DNA from: JACDAN01 sp963827705
Lineage (GTDB): Bacteria; Actinomycetota; Thermoleophilia; Gaiellales; Gaiellaceae
Assembly: GCA_963827705.1 (NCBI GenBank)
Contig: CAWHBN010000004.1
Location: 14,787 to 78,786 of the forward strand
DNA: 64,000 nt
Direction of reading: 5' to 3'
Below, one piece after another: positions 35,596 to 45,453 of this stretch. The stretch's first letter is position 1. Each line of letters starts with the position of its first letter. Below the pieces are notes generated by a model. That model saw nothing but the letters and a program-made list of their open reading frames with translations, was not told the DNA's origin and made no database searches. A program made the translations under genes and the position numbers.

Positions 35596-36942
35596 GTGCT
35601 CGATCCGAAGGTCTTCAAGGCATACGACGTTCGAGGGATCTACCCGACCGAGCTCGACGAGGACGGCGCCTACGCGATCGGCCGGGCGTTCGTGGAGCAG
35701 TTCGAGCCCCGGCGGATCGCGGTCGGGCGTGACATGCGGGTCTCGTCTCCATCGATGGCGGCGGCGCTGATCCGCGGGGCGACGGAGGGCGGCGCCGACG
35801 TCCTCGACCTCGGGCTCGTCGGGACCGAGATGGTCTATTTCGCGGTCGGCGAGCTCGAGCTGGACGGCGGTGTCGCCGTCACGGCCTCGCACAACCCGAA
35901 GGAGTACACGGGGATGAAGATCGTCCGCCGGGGAGCCTTGCCCGTCGGCGGGGACTCGGGCCTGCTCGACATCCGCGACAAGGCCATGGCCCTCGGGGAC
36001 ACGCCCGGGGGACAGTCCCTCGGACAGGTCCACGAGCACGACGTCTGGCCGGCCTATGTCGAGCGCGTCCTGTCCTTCGTGGACATGTCGGCGATCAAGC
36101 CGCTCCGCGTCGTCATCGACGCGGCGAACGGGATGGCGGGTGTGATGCTCCCGCCGGTGCTCGAGCGCCTGCCGATCGAGGCGGTCCGCCACTACTTCGA
36201 GCCGGACGGAACCTTCCCGAACCATGAGCCGAACCCGCTGCTCCCGGAGAACCGCGAGTTCATCGTCGAGAAGACGACGACCGAGGGAGCCGACTTCGGC
36301 GTCGCGTTCGACGGCGACGCCGACCGGTGCTTCTTCGTCGACGACGAGGGCGAGTTCGTCCCCGGCGACTTCGTGACGGCGCTCCTCGCCGAGTCAGTGC
36401 TGGAGAAGAGCCCGGGCGGAAAGATCATCTACGACGTGCGGGCCAGCTGGGCGGTGCCCGAGACGATCGAGGGCGCCGGCGGCACGCCGCTCATCAACCG
36501 CGTCGGCCACGCCTTCATCAAGCACCGGATGCGCGAGGAGGGTGCCGTCTTCGGCGGCGAGGTATCGGGCCACTATTACTTCCGCGAATTCAGCCAGGCG
36601 GACTCCGGTGTCGTCCCGTTCCTCCTGATGCTCGAGCTCATCTCGCGCCGGGGCGAGAAGCTCTCCCAGATTCTCCGCCCGTACCGCGACCGCTACTTCA
36701 TCACCGGCGAGCTGAACACACCGGTTCCCGATGTGGAGCTCAAGCTCGAGGAGCTGGAGGATCGCTTCGGCCCGCAGGGCGAGGTCTCGCACCTCGACGG
36801 GATCTCCGTCAACGCGGGCGAGTGGCACTTCAACGTCCGCCCCTCGAACACGGAGCCGCTCCTTCGCCTCAATCTCGAGGCCCGTTCGGAGGAGCTGATG
36901 GAGCAGAAGCGGGACGAGGTGCTCGACGTCATCCGTGCTTGA
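35596..36942 (+). CDS. Phosphomannomutase/phosphoglucomutase
   Basis: 448 residues from GTG 35596. The phosphoserine loop is TASHNPKEYTGMK, the magnesium loop is FDGDADRCFF, the sugar-binding loop is GGEVSGHYYFRE and the phosphate-binding end is RPSNTEPLLRL. It interconverts hexose 6- and 1-phosphates for nucleotide-sugar and wall polymer synthesis. The alpha-D-phosphohexomutase family does not let me choose between mannose and glucose. The thioesterase gene starts 8 bp before its stop. Confidence 0.92.
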   Translation: MLDPKVFKAYDVRGIYPTELDEDGAYAIGRAFVEQFEPRRIAVGRDMRVSSPSMAAALIRGATEGGADVLDLGLVGTEMVYFAVGELELDGGVAVTASHNPKEYTGMKIVRRGALPVGGDSGLLDIRDKAMALGDTPGGQSLGQVHEHDVWPAYVERVLSFVDMSAIKPLRVVIDAANGMAGVMLPPVLERLPIEAVRHYFEPDGTFPNHEPNPLLPENREFIVEKTTTEGADFGVAFDGDADRCFFVDDEGEFVPGDFVTALLAESVLEKSPGGKIIYDVRASWAVPETIEGAGGTPLINRVGHAFIKHRMREEGAVFGGEVSGHYYFREFSQADSGVVPFLLMLELISRRGEKLSQILRPYRDRYFITGELNTPVPDVELKLEELEDRFGPQGEVSHLDGISVNAGEWHFNVRPSNTEPLLRLNLEARSEELMEQKRDEVLDVIRA

Positions 36943-37393
36943 GGCGGGGCGGTTAACCGACCGGAAGCCGCCGTTCAAGCTCTCGGCGCTCACGCGCGTG
37001 GGCTTCTCCGATACCGACGCGCAGGGAATCGTCTACTACGGCCGGTACCTCCCCTACTTCGACTCCGCCCGCGTCGAGTACCACCGGCACCTCGGCCAGC
37101 TCTACACGAGCGCCGACGAGGAGCGCCAGTTCGTCATGCGGGCCACGAACATCGAGTACTTCGCGCCGGCGCAGTTCGACGACCTGATCGAGGTCTTCAT
37201 CCGGGTCGCGCGGATCGGGCGAACGAGCATGACCTACGACTGCGCCGCCTACCGGGTCGAGGACGACGTGCTGATGGTGACCGCCAACCAGACCGTTGTG
37301 CTGGTCGACCTGGACGAGCGAAAGCCCTGCCCGCTCCCCGACTGGTACCGCGAGAAGATCCAGGAGTTCGAGGGCGCCGCCCTCGAACGCTAG
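36935..37393 (+). CDS. Acyl-CoA thioesterase, hot-dog fold (YbgC/4HBT-like)
   Basis: 152 residues. The 4-hydroxybenzoyl-CoA thioesterase motif is VGFSDTDAQGIVYYGRYLPYFDSARVEY, with the catalytic Asp in DTDAQG. It would hydrolyse an acyl-CoA in the cytosol; the acyl group is unknown. It overlaps the phosphohexomutase gene by 8 bp, so the two are translationally coupled, although no metabolic link is obvious. Confidence 0.85.
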   Translation: MLEAGRLTDRKPPFKLSALTRVGFSDTDAQGIVYYGRYLPYFDSARVEYHRHLGQLYTSADEERQFVMRATNIEYFAPAQFDDLIEVFIRVARIGRTSMTYDCAAYRVEDDVLMVTANQTVVLVDLDERKPCPLPDWYREKIQEFEGAALER

Positions 37394-37412
37394 GCGGCGC
37401 CTCGACTCAAGC

Positions 37413-37577
37413 GGCTCTCACCCGAGAGAGCCTGGAGCCGCGCGCGCCCATCCGACGAGCGGACGGGCGCCGCAGCTGCCCCCTCCCCTTGCACTCGTTG
37501 TAGTCGGAGGCGGTCCCGCGTCTATCCCTCGTTCGAGGTACCCCTCCCGTTCGAGGATCATCCCCCAGAAGGGTGAT
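37413..37577. terminator. Convergent gap with three hairpins and a short direct repeat
   Basis: The 254 bp between the thioesterase and rel stops hold no convincing gene. Hairpins: GGCTCTC/GAGAGCC (37413-37432), GCGCCC-x-TCCG/CGGA-x-GGGCGC (37444-37470), and ATCATCCC/GGGTGAT (37557-37577). Between the last two, CGTTCGAGG occurs twice, 18 bp apart (37530 and 37548). The hairpins are likely terminators for both converging transcripts. The direct repeat is unexplained. Confidence 0.5.
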
Positions 37578-37647
37578 TTGGCCGATTACCGGCGGCTTTT
37601 CGCCCGTCAGGCCCTCGCTGCGGGAGACGATTCCCTCGAACGAGTGA

Positions 37648-39852
37648 TCAGCTGGGCGTGACGCGGTAGGCGTCGAAGACGGAGTCGACGTTCCTGAGCG
37701 AGCTCAAGAGGCCGCGCAGGGACTTCACGTCGCCGACCTCGGCCGTGTACCAGTTCTTCGCAAGCTGATCCTCGACGGTGCCGCCGTACGAGACGATGTT
37801 CGAGCCGTGCTCGGCGAACGTCCTCGCAACGTCTTCGAGGAGCCGAGGACGATCCCACGCGTCGACCGCGATCTGGACGCGGAAGCTCTTCGTCGAGCCG
37901 CCGTCCCAGCTCACCGGCGTGAAGCGCTCGGGGTTGCGGCGCAGTGCCCGGACGTTCGGGCAGTCCTCCCGATGGATCGTGATCCCCTTGCCCAGCGAGA
38001 TGTACCCGACGATCTCGTCGCTCGGTACCGGCGTGCAGCACTTCGCGAGGCGGACGAGCACGTCCTGGATGCCTTCGACGTTGATTCCAAGCTGGGAGCT
38101 CCCGACCGCCTCCGCCGAGCGCGTCGGCTTGAGCGGAACGGTGTCCTCTTCCGCTACCTCGGTCGTCTTCAGGCGCTGGATGACCTTGTTGACGATCTGA
38201 TTCGGAGGGAGCTTTCCGGAGCCGAGCGCGAGGTAGAAGTCCTCCGCCTTCTTGAAGCCCGCCTCCCGGATCACCTGGGCGAGCACGGCGGAGCCGGCGA
38301 TCTTCTTGTACGGCAGCTTCTGCTGCTTCAGCGCCTGCTCGAGGGACTCCCGGCCGCGTTGCTCGGTGTCCTCGCGCGTCTCGCGGGAGAACCATTGCCG
38401 GATCTTGTTCCGCGCCCGGGACGACTTCGCGAGCGTCAGCCAGTCGCGCGACGGGCCACGCCCGCTCTTCGTCGTCAGGACCTCGACGAAGTCGCCGCTC
38501 TGGAGCGAGTAGTGGAGCGGCACGATCCGGCCGTTGACGCGTGCGCCGACGGTCTTGTGGCCGACGTCCGTGTGCACCGCGTAGGCGAAGTCGATCGGCG
38601 TCGACCCCGCCGGGAGCATCTTGACTTCGCCCTTGGGCGTGTAGACGTAGACCTCGTCGACGAACAGGTCGCCGAGCATCGACTTCTTGTACTCGCGGGG
38701 GTCGGACTCGTCGTTCCAGTCACGGAGCTGGCGCACCCAGGCGAGCCAGCGCTCGTCGGGCTTCCGGCCCTTGCCGCCGCGCTTGTAGAGCCAGTGCGCG
38801 GCGACGCCGAGCTCTGCGGTCTCGTGCATCTCCTTCGTGCGGACCTGGATCTCGAGCGGCCGCCCCTGCGGCCCGATCACGGTGGTGTGCAGCGCGCGGT
38901 AGCCGTTCAGCTTCGGCATCGCGATGTGGTCCTTGAAGCGGCCGGGCATCGGCTTCCAGAGCGAGTGGATCAGGCCCAGCGCGCCGTAGCAGTCGCGCGT
39001 CCCCTCCTCCGCGGAGCGCTCGACGATGACGCGCATCGCGGTGAGGTCGTAGATCTCGTTGAACTCCTTGCCCTTCTTGGCCATCTTGTCGTAGATGGAA
39101 TAGAAGTGCTTGGCGCGCCCGGAGATGTCGGCCGGGATGTCGACCTTGTCGAGCTCGCGCTGCAGGACGTATGCCGCCTCCCGGACATGCTCTTCGCGGT
39201 CGGCGCGCCGCTCGTTCACCATCGCCTTGATCTCGGTGTACTTGCGCGGGTGGAGCGCCTCGAACGCGAGGTCCTCGAGCTCCCACTTCATCTGATGGAT
39301 CCCGAGCCGGTGCGCGAGCGGCGCGTACACCTCGAGCGCCTCGCGGGCCTTCTGCACCTGCTTCTGCTTGCCGAGGTACTCGATCGTGCGGAGGTTGTGG
39401 AGCCGGTCGGCGAGCTTGATGAAGATGACCCGGAGGTCCTCGGCCATCGCCAGGACCATCTTCCGGTAGTTCTCCGCCTGGGCCTGCTCCCGGCTCTGGA
39501 AGCTGACGCGCGTCAGCTTCGTCACGCCGTCGACGAGCTGCGCGATCTCGTCGCCGAACTCGGCCTTGACGTCGTCGAGCGTGACGTCGGTGTCCTCGAC
39601 GACGTCGTGGAGCAGTGCCGCGGAAATCGTTTCGTCGTCCAGCTGGAGCTCCGCACAGATGCGCGCGACCGAATAGGGATGGTGGATGAACTCCTCGCCC
39701 GAGCGCCGCTGCTGGCCTTCGTGGGCGGACGCGGCATAGCGGAAGGCGCGCGCGATCAGGTCGCGATCGAGGTCCGGGTTGTACTCGGCGACCTCGGCGA
39801 TCAGCTCGTTGATGAGGTCTTGATGTCGTTCCGGAGCCTCGAGCAGCGTCAT
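37648..39852 (-). CDS. rel: Bifunctional (p)ppGpp synthetase/hydrolase Rel
   Basis: 734 residues from ATG 39852, discarding a 20-residue in-frame extension. Domains in order: HD hydrolase (LLHDVVEDTD near residue 70), synthetase (RFKDHIAMPKLNGYRALHTT near 290), TGS (VYVYTPKGEVKMLPAGSTPIDFAY near 385) and a C-terminal ACT domain. Both catalytic sites appear intact, so it should make and degrade the stringent-response alarmone. It follows recJ on the same strand, a neighbourhood common in Gram-positive bacteria. Confidence 0.94.
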   Translation of the reverse strand: MTLLEAPERHQDLINELIAEVAEYNPDLDRDLIARAFRYAASAHEGQQRRSGEEFIHHPYSVARICAELQLDDETISAALLHDVVEDTDVTLDDVKAEFGDEIAQLVDGVTKLTRVSFQSREQAQAENYRKMVLAMAEDLRVIFIKLADRLHNLRTIEYLGKQKQVQKAREALEVYAPLAHRLGIHQMKWELEDLAFEALHPRKYTEIKAMVNERRADREEHVREAAYVLQRELDKVDIPADISGRAKHFYSIYDKMAKKGKEFNEIYDLTAMRVIVERSAEEGTRDCYGALGLIHSLWKPMPGRFKDHIAMPKLNGYRALHTTVIGPQGRPLEIQVRTKEMHETAELGVAAHWLYKRGGKGRKPDERWLAWVRQLRDWNDESDPREYKKSMLGDLFVDEVYVYTPKGEVKMLPAGSTPIDFAYAVHTDVGHKTVGARVNGRIVPLHYSLQSGDFVEVLTTKSGRGPSRDWLTLAKSSRARNKIRQWFSRETREDTEQRGRESLEQALKQQKLPYKKIAGSAVLAQVIREAGFKKAEDFYLALGSGKLPPNQIVNKVIQRLKTTEVAEEDTVPLKPTRSAEAVGSSQLGINVEGIQDVLVRLAKCCTPVPSDEIVGYISLGKGITIHREDCPNVRALRRNPERFTPVSWDGGSTKSFRVQIAVDAWDRPRLLEDVARTFAEHGSNIVSYGGTVEDQLAKNWYTAEVGDVKSLRGLLSSLRNVDSVFDAYRVTPS

Positions 39853-40028
39853 ATCCAAATGGTACTCCGCAGGTAGGAGCCGACCTCCCGGCCGCGAAGA
39901 CACCCGGTCCATGCGTACTTCCCGCCGTCAGAAACGAACGATCCTGGCGCTCGCCTGGTTGCTCGCGAGCCTCGACTCCCGGGCCCGCCGGCAGCACCGA
40001 AGGACACTCCGGCTCTCCTAGGCGCCTT
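39853..40028. other. Gap between rel and recJ
   Basis: 176 bp between the rel start and recJ stop. A 36-codon plus-strand frame (39911-40021, starting MRTSRRQKRTILALAWLLAS) is present but has no recognised relatives and is probably chance. No clear terminator stem is seen, so rel may have its own promoter here. Confidence 0.4.
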
Positions 40029-41909
40029 CTAGGCCGCCTCCGCGACCGCAGCAGGCTCCTCGGCCAGGAGCGCTCGGAACCCGTCCGACTCGAGCAGCTG
40101 GCGCCTCGGGCCGCCGGCCTCGAGTCCGAGCTCGTCGAAGATCGCCTGCGCGGTCGCATCCCTGGCGCCCTGGTCCTTGCGGAACTCCTCGGTGAGCCAC
40201 TCACGCAGGCTCTCGTGGCGCTCGGGTGTCTCGAGGATCTGACGGACGACGAGCTGCGGCGCGACGGTGCCGTTCCAGCGGTTCTCCTCGAGGCGGAAGA
40301 GGACGTCGTGGCGGACTTCGCGCCGCGCGCGGTCGGCGTGGCGTCCGAGCCCGAACGCGATCGCCGACCCGGCGGGCCGGTCACGATGGCGCACGCGGAA
40401 GCGGAGATGCTTCCCGTCCGCCGTCTGAGCGACGTCCGAGAGATCGCACGACGGGAGGAGGAGCGTCACGCCCGGGTTGCCGAGCCCGAACGGGGCGAGA
40501 TGACCGAGCTCCGTGGAGAGGTCGAGCGTCAACTCGTCGCCTGAGACGACCGCGTCGACCACGACCCTCGGCTGCAGATCCTCCTCCGGCAGCTCTGCGT
40601 CGACGGCCTCGCCGAATGCCTCCGCGAAGGCCCCGAGCTTCGCGGGGTCGATCGACAACCCCGCGGCGGCGCGGTGCCCGCCGAAGCGCGAGAGGTGCTC
40701 GGAGCAAACGCCGAGCGCGGCGTGCAGGTCGAAGGACGGGATCGACCTCCCGGACCCCTTCCAGTCGCCGTCGGTTCCGGCGATCAGGACGACCGGTCGG
40801 TTGAAGCGCTCGACGAGCCGCGAGGCGACGATCCCGATCACGCCCTCGTGCCAGTCCTCGTGTGCAACGACGTAGCCGCGCCGACGTTGGCGGCTCTCGG
40901 GCCACGCCTCGACCTGGGCTACGGCCTCGCGGACGATCCTGTCCTCGACCGCCTGCCGCTCGCGGTTCAGCTCCTCGAGGCGGCCGGCGAGCTCGGAGGC
41001 CTCCGTGTCGTCCTCGGTGAGGAGGAGCTGCAGCGCCGTCTCGGGATGCGAGAGCCGCCCCGCTGCGTTGATGCGGGGCGCCAGACGGAACCCGACCGCG
41101 CCGGCGTCGACGGCGGCCGGGTCGACCCCGGCCGTGCGCATCAGCGCACGCAGCCCCTGCTTCTGCGTCCGTGCCAGCGCTTTCAGCCCGGCCCGCGCGA
41201 GGTACCGGTTCTCGTCCACGAGCGGGACGACGTCGGAGATCGTCGCGATCGCGACGAGATCCAGGTGCCGCCGCAGCTCCTCCGACCCCGGGCCGAGGAG
41301 CGCCTGACCGAGCTTGTAGACGACCCCGGTTCCGCAGAGCTCCGGGAATGGATAGTCGGACGGCCTCGTCGCGACGATCGGGCAGTCCGGCAGCTCGTCT
41401 CCCGGCCGGTGGTGGTCGGTGACGACGACGTCGAGCCCCAGCTCTTTCGCGCGGGCCACCTCGGCGACCGCGGTGATTCCGCAGTCGACGGTGACGACGA
41501 GGGCGCACCCGTCGCCGGCCAGCCGGTCGAGCGTCTCGCCGGACACGCCGTAGCCCTCCTCGAACCGGCTCGGGAGGTGCCAGGAGACGTCTGCGCCGAG
41601 CTCCCGCAGGACGAGGACGGCGAGCGCGGTGGCGCAGATCCCGTCCGCGTCGTAGTCGCCGTGGACACAGATGCGCTGTCCTGACGCAATGGCGGCGCGA
41701 ATCCGTTCGCATGCCGCATCCATGTCTCCGAGCAGGCGAGGGTCGTGGCCCGGATCGGCGCCGGCCAGGAACGCCCGCGCCGTGGCGGCGTCGGCGTGCC
41801 CGCGCCGGAGGAGCACACGAGCGGTGGTCTCGCTGATTCCCAGCTCCTGAGCCAGCTGCGCCGACTCCCGGTGCGAGCACGAGGTGATCGTCCAGGTTGC
41901 CTCGTGCAT
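40029..41909 (-). CDS. recJ: Single-stranded-DNA-specific exonuclease RecJ
   Basis: 626 residues from ATG 41909; the long open frame upstream overlaps an opposite-strand gene and is rejected. DHH-family motifs: CVHGDYDADGICA, VTVDCGITA, VVTDHHRPGDELPDC and later the DHHA1 motif GGHRAAAGLS. It degrades single-stranded DNA 5' to 3' in repair and recombination. The OB-fold part is present near residue 470. It is divergent from the small gene at 41970, with a 60-bp gap. Confidence 0.92.
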   Translation of the reverse strand: MHEATWTITSCSHRESAQLAQELGISETTARVLLRRGHADAATARAFLAGADPGHDPRLLGDMDAACERIRAAIASGQRICVHGDYDADGICATALAVLVLRELGADVSWHLPSRFEEGYGVSGETLDRLAGDGCALVVTVDCGITAVAEVARAKELGLDVVVTDHHRPGDELPDCPIVATRPSDYPFPELCGTGVVYKLGQALLGPGSEELRRHLDLVAIATISDVVPLVDENRYLARAGLKALARTQKQGLRALMRTAGVDPAAVDAGAVGFRLAPRINAAGRLSHPETALQLLLTEDDTEASELAGRLEELNRERQAVEDRIVREAVAQVEAWPESRQRRRGYVVAHEDWHEGVIGIVASRLVERFNRPVVLIAGTDGDWKGSGRSIPSFDLHAALGVCSEHLSRFGGHRAAAGLSIDPAKLGAFAEAFGEAVDAELPEEDLQPRVVVDAVVSGDELTLDLSTELGHLAPFGLGNPGVTLLLPSCDLSDVAQTADGKHLRFRVRHRDRPAGSAIAFGLGRHADRARREVRHDVLFRLEENRWNGTVAPQLVVRQILETPERHESLREWLTEEFRKDQGARDATAQAIFDELGLEAGGPRRQLLESDGFRALLAEEPAAVAEAA

Positions 41910-41969
41910 CGCGGTGATCCACCGTAGGGAGGGGGTCGGACAGCAACCGGCCCGCGTATCCTCAGGTAG

Positions 41970-42425
41970 GTGAGCGATGCGAACTACGAGTCCGGGGACG
42001 ACTACGTCGTCCAGTTCCTGGGATACCGGTTCGCGTTCAACGCCGAGGACTTCGAGGAGCGTGTGATCGGCGCCGCCGTCAAGCTCCGGCTCGTCGAGAG
42101 CAACGACCTCGACGAGGAGGAGGCCGCGGATCTCGTCGAGTTGACTTCCGACCAGCGGATCGAGGAGGCGCGGAGCGAGCTCGGCCGCTACCTCGTCCGC
42201 CACTGGGAGGCCCTCGCGGCCGTCGACGGCGAGTCGCTCGTCTACTGGCTGCGGAAGCTCGTCTTCCGCGGGGCCTGGCTCGACCAGCGCGTGAAGCTCG
42301 GGCTTCTCGACGTGGACTGGGACGAGGAGGTCGCCGAGTTCGGCTACCGGGACCCGCGCGGCGATCGGGCTTTGCTCGAGCTCGCGCCCGTGCCTTCCTG
42401 GCACGAGCTGCAGTTCCGGCGCTAG
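41970..42425 (+). CDS. Conserved acidic protein, function unknown
   Basis: 151 residues from GTG 41970. It is strongly acidic, with YVVQFLGYRFAFNAEDFEERV, then DEEEAADLVELTSDQRIEEARSELGRYLVRHWE and a tryptophan-containing tail. No domain is recognised. No signal peptide or membrane helix is seen, so it should be cytosolic. It is divergent from recJ and ends four bases before the next minus-strand gene. G/C at third codon positions supports real coding. Confidence 0.55.
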   Translation: MSDANYESGDDYVVQFLGYRFAFNAEDFEERVIGAAVKLRLVESNDLDEEEAADLVELTSDQRIEEARSELGRYLVRHWEALAAVDGESLVYWLRKLVFRGAWLDQRVKLGLLDVDWDEEVAEFGYRDPRGDRALLELAPVPSWHELQFRR

Positions 42426-42429
42426 AGCA

Positions 42430-42879
42430 TTACGGCACGGCGTCGGGATCGAGGAGGACGGCCTCGATGTCCCACCGGCTGGCGCAGGCGGCGGCCGGTT
42501 GCACGTGCGCCTGGCCCCCGGCAAACGCCCCGAGGCTGAAGAAGACCTCCGCTTCGACGCCCTCGCTATCCGCTCCCACGAAGCGGTAGCCGGCGGCGGT
42601 CACGGCCTCCTGGATCAGCACCGAGGCCTCGTCCGGCGGCTTCGTCGTCACCGCCTGCACGATGATATGACGGCCGTCCTTCCGCACCCCCGTGACCGTC
42701 CCGATCTGGTCGAAGGACAACCCCGCCGGCAAGAGCGCTGTTTGAGCGGCCGGCGCGGCGCTCGGCTCCTGGCACGGGTCCTTCGGATCGAAGACCCTGA
42801 AGCTCAGGACGAACGCCAGGACAACGACGGGGATCGCCAGCAGCAGGAGCTGACGGCGACGAAAACGGCGTTCGACCAC
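42430..42879 (-). CDS. Membrane-anchored protein, function unknown
   Basis: 149 residues. A basic N-terminus (VERRFRRRQ) precedes one hydrophobic segment (LLLLAIPVVVLAFVLSFRVF), then an outside domain with a cysteine at PCQEPS and another at AACASRW that could form a disulfide. The core TVTGVRKDGRHIIVQAV may be a small alpha-beta domain. I do not recognise the family. It is divergent from the Asp-box secreted protein across a 175-bp promoter region. Confidence 0.55.
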   Translation of the reverse strand: MVERRFRRRQLLLLAIPVVVLAFVLSFRVFDPKDPCQEPSAAPAAQTALLPAGLSFDQIGTVTGVRKDGRHIIVQAVTTKPPDEASVLIQEAVTAAGYRFVGADSEGVEAEVFFSLGAFAGGQAHVQPAAACASRWDIEAVLLDPDAVP

Positions 42880-42924
42880 GACGGGATTCTCGCGACGTTT
42901 CTGCAGTCAGAACGCCAGTGACTC

Positions 42925-42938
42925 ATAGGCGATCCTAT
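42925..42938. promoter_or_regulatory. ATAGG-CGAT-CCTAT inverted repeat
   Basis: A perfect 5-bp inverted repeat with a 4-base centre, in the A/T-richer part of the 42880-43054 divergent gap. It is followed by TATATT, which could serve as a -10 element for the rightward gene. It lies 40 bp upstream of the GTGATATCAC palindrome. Confidence 0.35.
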
Positions 42939-42977
42939 ATTCGGTTAGGGTAACGCCGGCGACGGAGCGTCGGCCCG

Positions 42978-42989
42978 GGTGATATCACC
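42978..42989. promoter_or_regulatory. GGTGATATCACC palindrome
   Basis: A perfect 12-bp palindrome, 66 bp before the Asp-box gene start. Its inner 10 bases equal the palindrome in front of the sugar ABC operon (6374-6383). Exact recurrence of an A/T-cored 10-mer in two promoter gaps of a GC-rich genome suggests a regulator site. Confidence 0.45.
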
Positions 42990-43054
42990 TGGAAGGCGCA
43001 CCCGGCGCGGGTGGGAGAGTGGCGCAATGCGCGCCTAAAAACGGGGAGGTACAC

Positions 43055-45440
43055 GTGCCGATGCACACCAGAAGTTTGGCTCCGACTGCGGTCGTGGCGG
43101 CTCTGATGACGCTGTTAGTCATCGCCGCCGCAATCGTGACGAGAGGTGACGGGTCGGAGCCCGTCCCGGCAGCCGTGCCGGCGGCCGCACCCGAGCCGGA
43201 CGGGGCCGAAGATTGGATGTACCTCCAGCGGGCGAATGCCGACGGGACAATCCCGGATGCGGCCGTCAACGAGGCGATATCACAGTCAAAGGCCATGGGG
43301 CAGGCGAGCAAGGGCTCGCCGGCCACCGACCAGGTCTGGACCGAGCTCGGCCCGAGCAACATCGGCGGCCGCGTCCGTGACGTCGCAGCCGATCCCACGA
43401 CGGATGGCGTGGTCTACATCGCCACGGGCTCCGGAGGCCTCTGGAAGTCGACCGACGCCGGCGCGACATTCGCCACCGCGTGGGATTCCCAACTGCCGCA
43501 GTCGATGGGCGCGGTCGCAGTCGACTCCAAGGGCGTCGTCTGGGCCGGCTACCGGTGAGGTCGACCACGGCGGCGGCTCGGCGTACTACGGCAACGGCAT
43601 CTACAAGTCGACCGACGGCGGCGCCACCTGGACGAACATGGGCCTGCGCGACGGCGACACGATCGGGCAGATCGTCATCGACCCGCGCAACGACGACCGG
43701 GTCTTCGTCGCAGTCATGGGCGCCCTGCACGACCTGGATGACCCGGACCGCGGCCTGTTCATGACCGAGGACGGCGGCGCCAGCTGGACTCGCGTCCTCA
43801 CCCCCGAGAGCACCAACACCGGGGCCGTCGACGTGACGATCAACAAGACGAACCCCGACATCATGCTCGCGACGACCTGGGACAAGACCCGTGACGAGAA
43901 GTCGCGCGTCTACGGCCCGCACTCGTACGTCTACCGCTCGACCGACGGCGGCCGCACGTGGGACAACGTCCACAACGCACCGCTTCCGCAGAGCGAGCCG
44001 AACCCGAACCTGCAGACGCCGGACAACCTCGTCGGCCGGATGGGCGTCGACTTCAGCGACAGCGATCCCGAACCGGGCTTACCTGATCTCGAGCACGGCA
44101 CGCGGGAACTTCAACGGCTTCTTCACAAGCGCGGATGCGGGCGCCACCTGGAGTCTGGTTCCGCAGCCCGCAAACAACCCGCTGCAGACGGAGAGCGGCG
44201 GCTTCGCGTGGTGGTTCGGGCGCGTCTACGTCGACCCGCTGAACCCGCTGCACGTCTTCGTCGCCGGTGTCCGCCTCTCGGAGAGCTTCGACGGCGGGCG
44301 CACTTGGACGAGGTCGAACAACGTGATCCACGCCGACCAGCACGGCCTCGAGTTCGATCCGTTCACCCCGGGCCGGGTCTACCTCGGCAACGACGGCGGC
44401 TCTCTACGTCTCGAACGCGAACGGCGCGGCGAACGGGCTGTGGTTCAAGACCCCGCGCCTGCCCGTGACGCAGTTCTACGCGATGGACGTCTCCGTCCAG
44501 GACGGAACGCGCGTCAGCGCCGGCTCACAGGACAACAACTCCCTGAAGTCGTGGCAGAACGACAACACGGTCACCGGCGACTGGATGGCCTACGTCGGCG
44601 GCGACGGGATGATGAACCGGATCGACCCGACCAATGACAAGAAGTTCTACGGCTGCTCCCAGAACGGCGGCTGCCGCAGGTTCTTCCCCGGGAACAACGG
44701 CGGGGTCTCCATGACGATCCCGGGTGCGCGCAAGAACTGGGTCGCGCCGCTCGAGTTCGCAGCCGACCCGCGGTTCATCTTCGGGGCCAGCGAGAACGTC
44801 TATCGGATCGACACCGAGCCGGCAAACACGACGGCCCGGCCCTGGGTCCAGATCAGTGGGGATCTCACGGACGGCCCCGAGCTCCCGCGTGCCCCGGGCT
44901 TCGGCACAATCACGGCGCTCGGCACGAGCGAGACGGACCCGAACCTGCTCTACGCCGGCACCGACAGCGGCCGGATGTGGGTAAGCCGGAACGCGATGGC
45001 CGCGGCTGCCGAGGTCACGTGGACGGAGCTCAAGAGCCCGCTGTTCCCCGGCCGCTGGGTCACGCGGATCACGGTCGACCCGGATAACGCGAAGATCGCG
45101 TGGGCGACCTTCTCGGGCTGGCGGAACCATGACGCCTACCCGCACATCATCATGACCAGCGACGGCGGCAACACGTGGGTCGACATCGTCGGGCAAGAAG
45201 CTCCCGCAGGCGCCGATCAACGACGTGATCCGCCATCCGGCGAAGCCGAAGTGGCTCTTCGTCGCCACGGACGTCGGCGTCTACCGCACGACGAACCTCG
45301 GCAAGACGTGGCTCAAGGTCGGGGCGAACCTGCCGCTCGTGCCCATCAACGACATCGACCTGCCGGCAGGCAGCAACACGCTCTACGCGGCGACCTACGG
45401 TCGCAGCGTCTGGACGACCTCGCTCGAGGACGCGTCCTGA
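43055..45440 (+). CDS. Secreted Asp-box (BNR/sortilin-like) beta-propeller protein, four +1 indels
   Basis: GTG start at 43055, chosen because GGGGAGG lies five bases upstream. A signal or anchor helix (APTAVVAALMTLLVIAAAIV) precedes repeated Asp-boxes: SGGLWKSTDAGATF, GIYKSTDGGATW, VYRSTDGGRTWDN and TSADAGATWS. This is the beta-propeller seen in VPS10/sortilin-type 'glycosyl hydrolases'. The frame breaks near 43550, 44070, 44401 and 45192. Each break equals one extra base, and removing four bases leaves 793 clean residues ending GRSVWTTSLEDAS. As read, translation would stop at 43558. The function, possibly carbohydrate or peptide binding outside the cell, is inferred. Confidence 0.75.
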
Positions 45441-45453
45441 GCTGAGCGAGAAC

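Noticed and set aside
37530..37556. Two CGTTCGAGG repeats considered as a LexA-type site.
   Set aside because: They are direct rather than inverted, lack the Gram-positive SOS-box spacing, and lie between convergent genes with no promoter to control.
39911..40021. A 36-codon frame between rel and recJ.
   Set aside because: No ribosome-binding site or recognisable relatives; a basic, hydrophobic chance peptide is likely.
43276..43285. GATATCAC inside the Asp-box coding sequence.
   Set aside because: Half of the palindrome is absent and it lies within codons for the protein, so it is probably chance.
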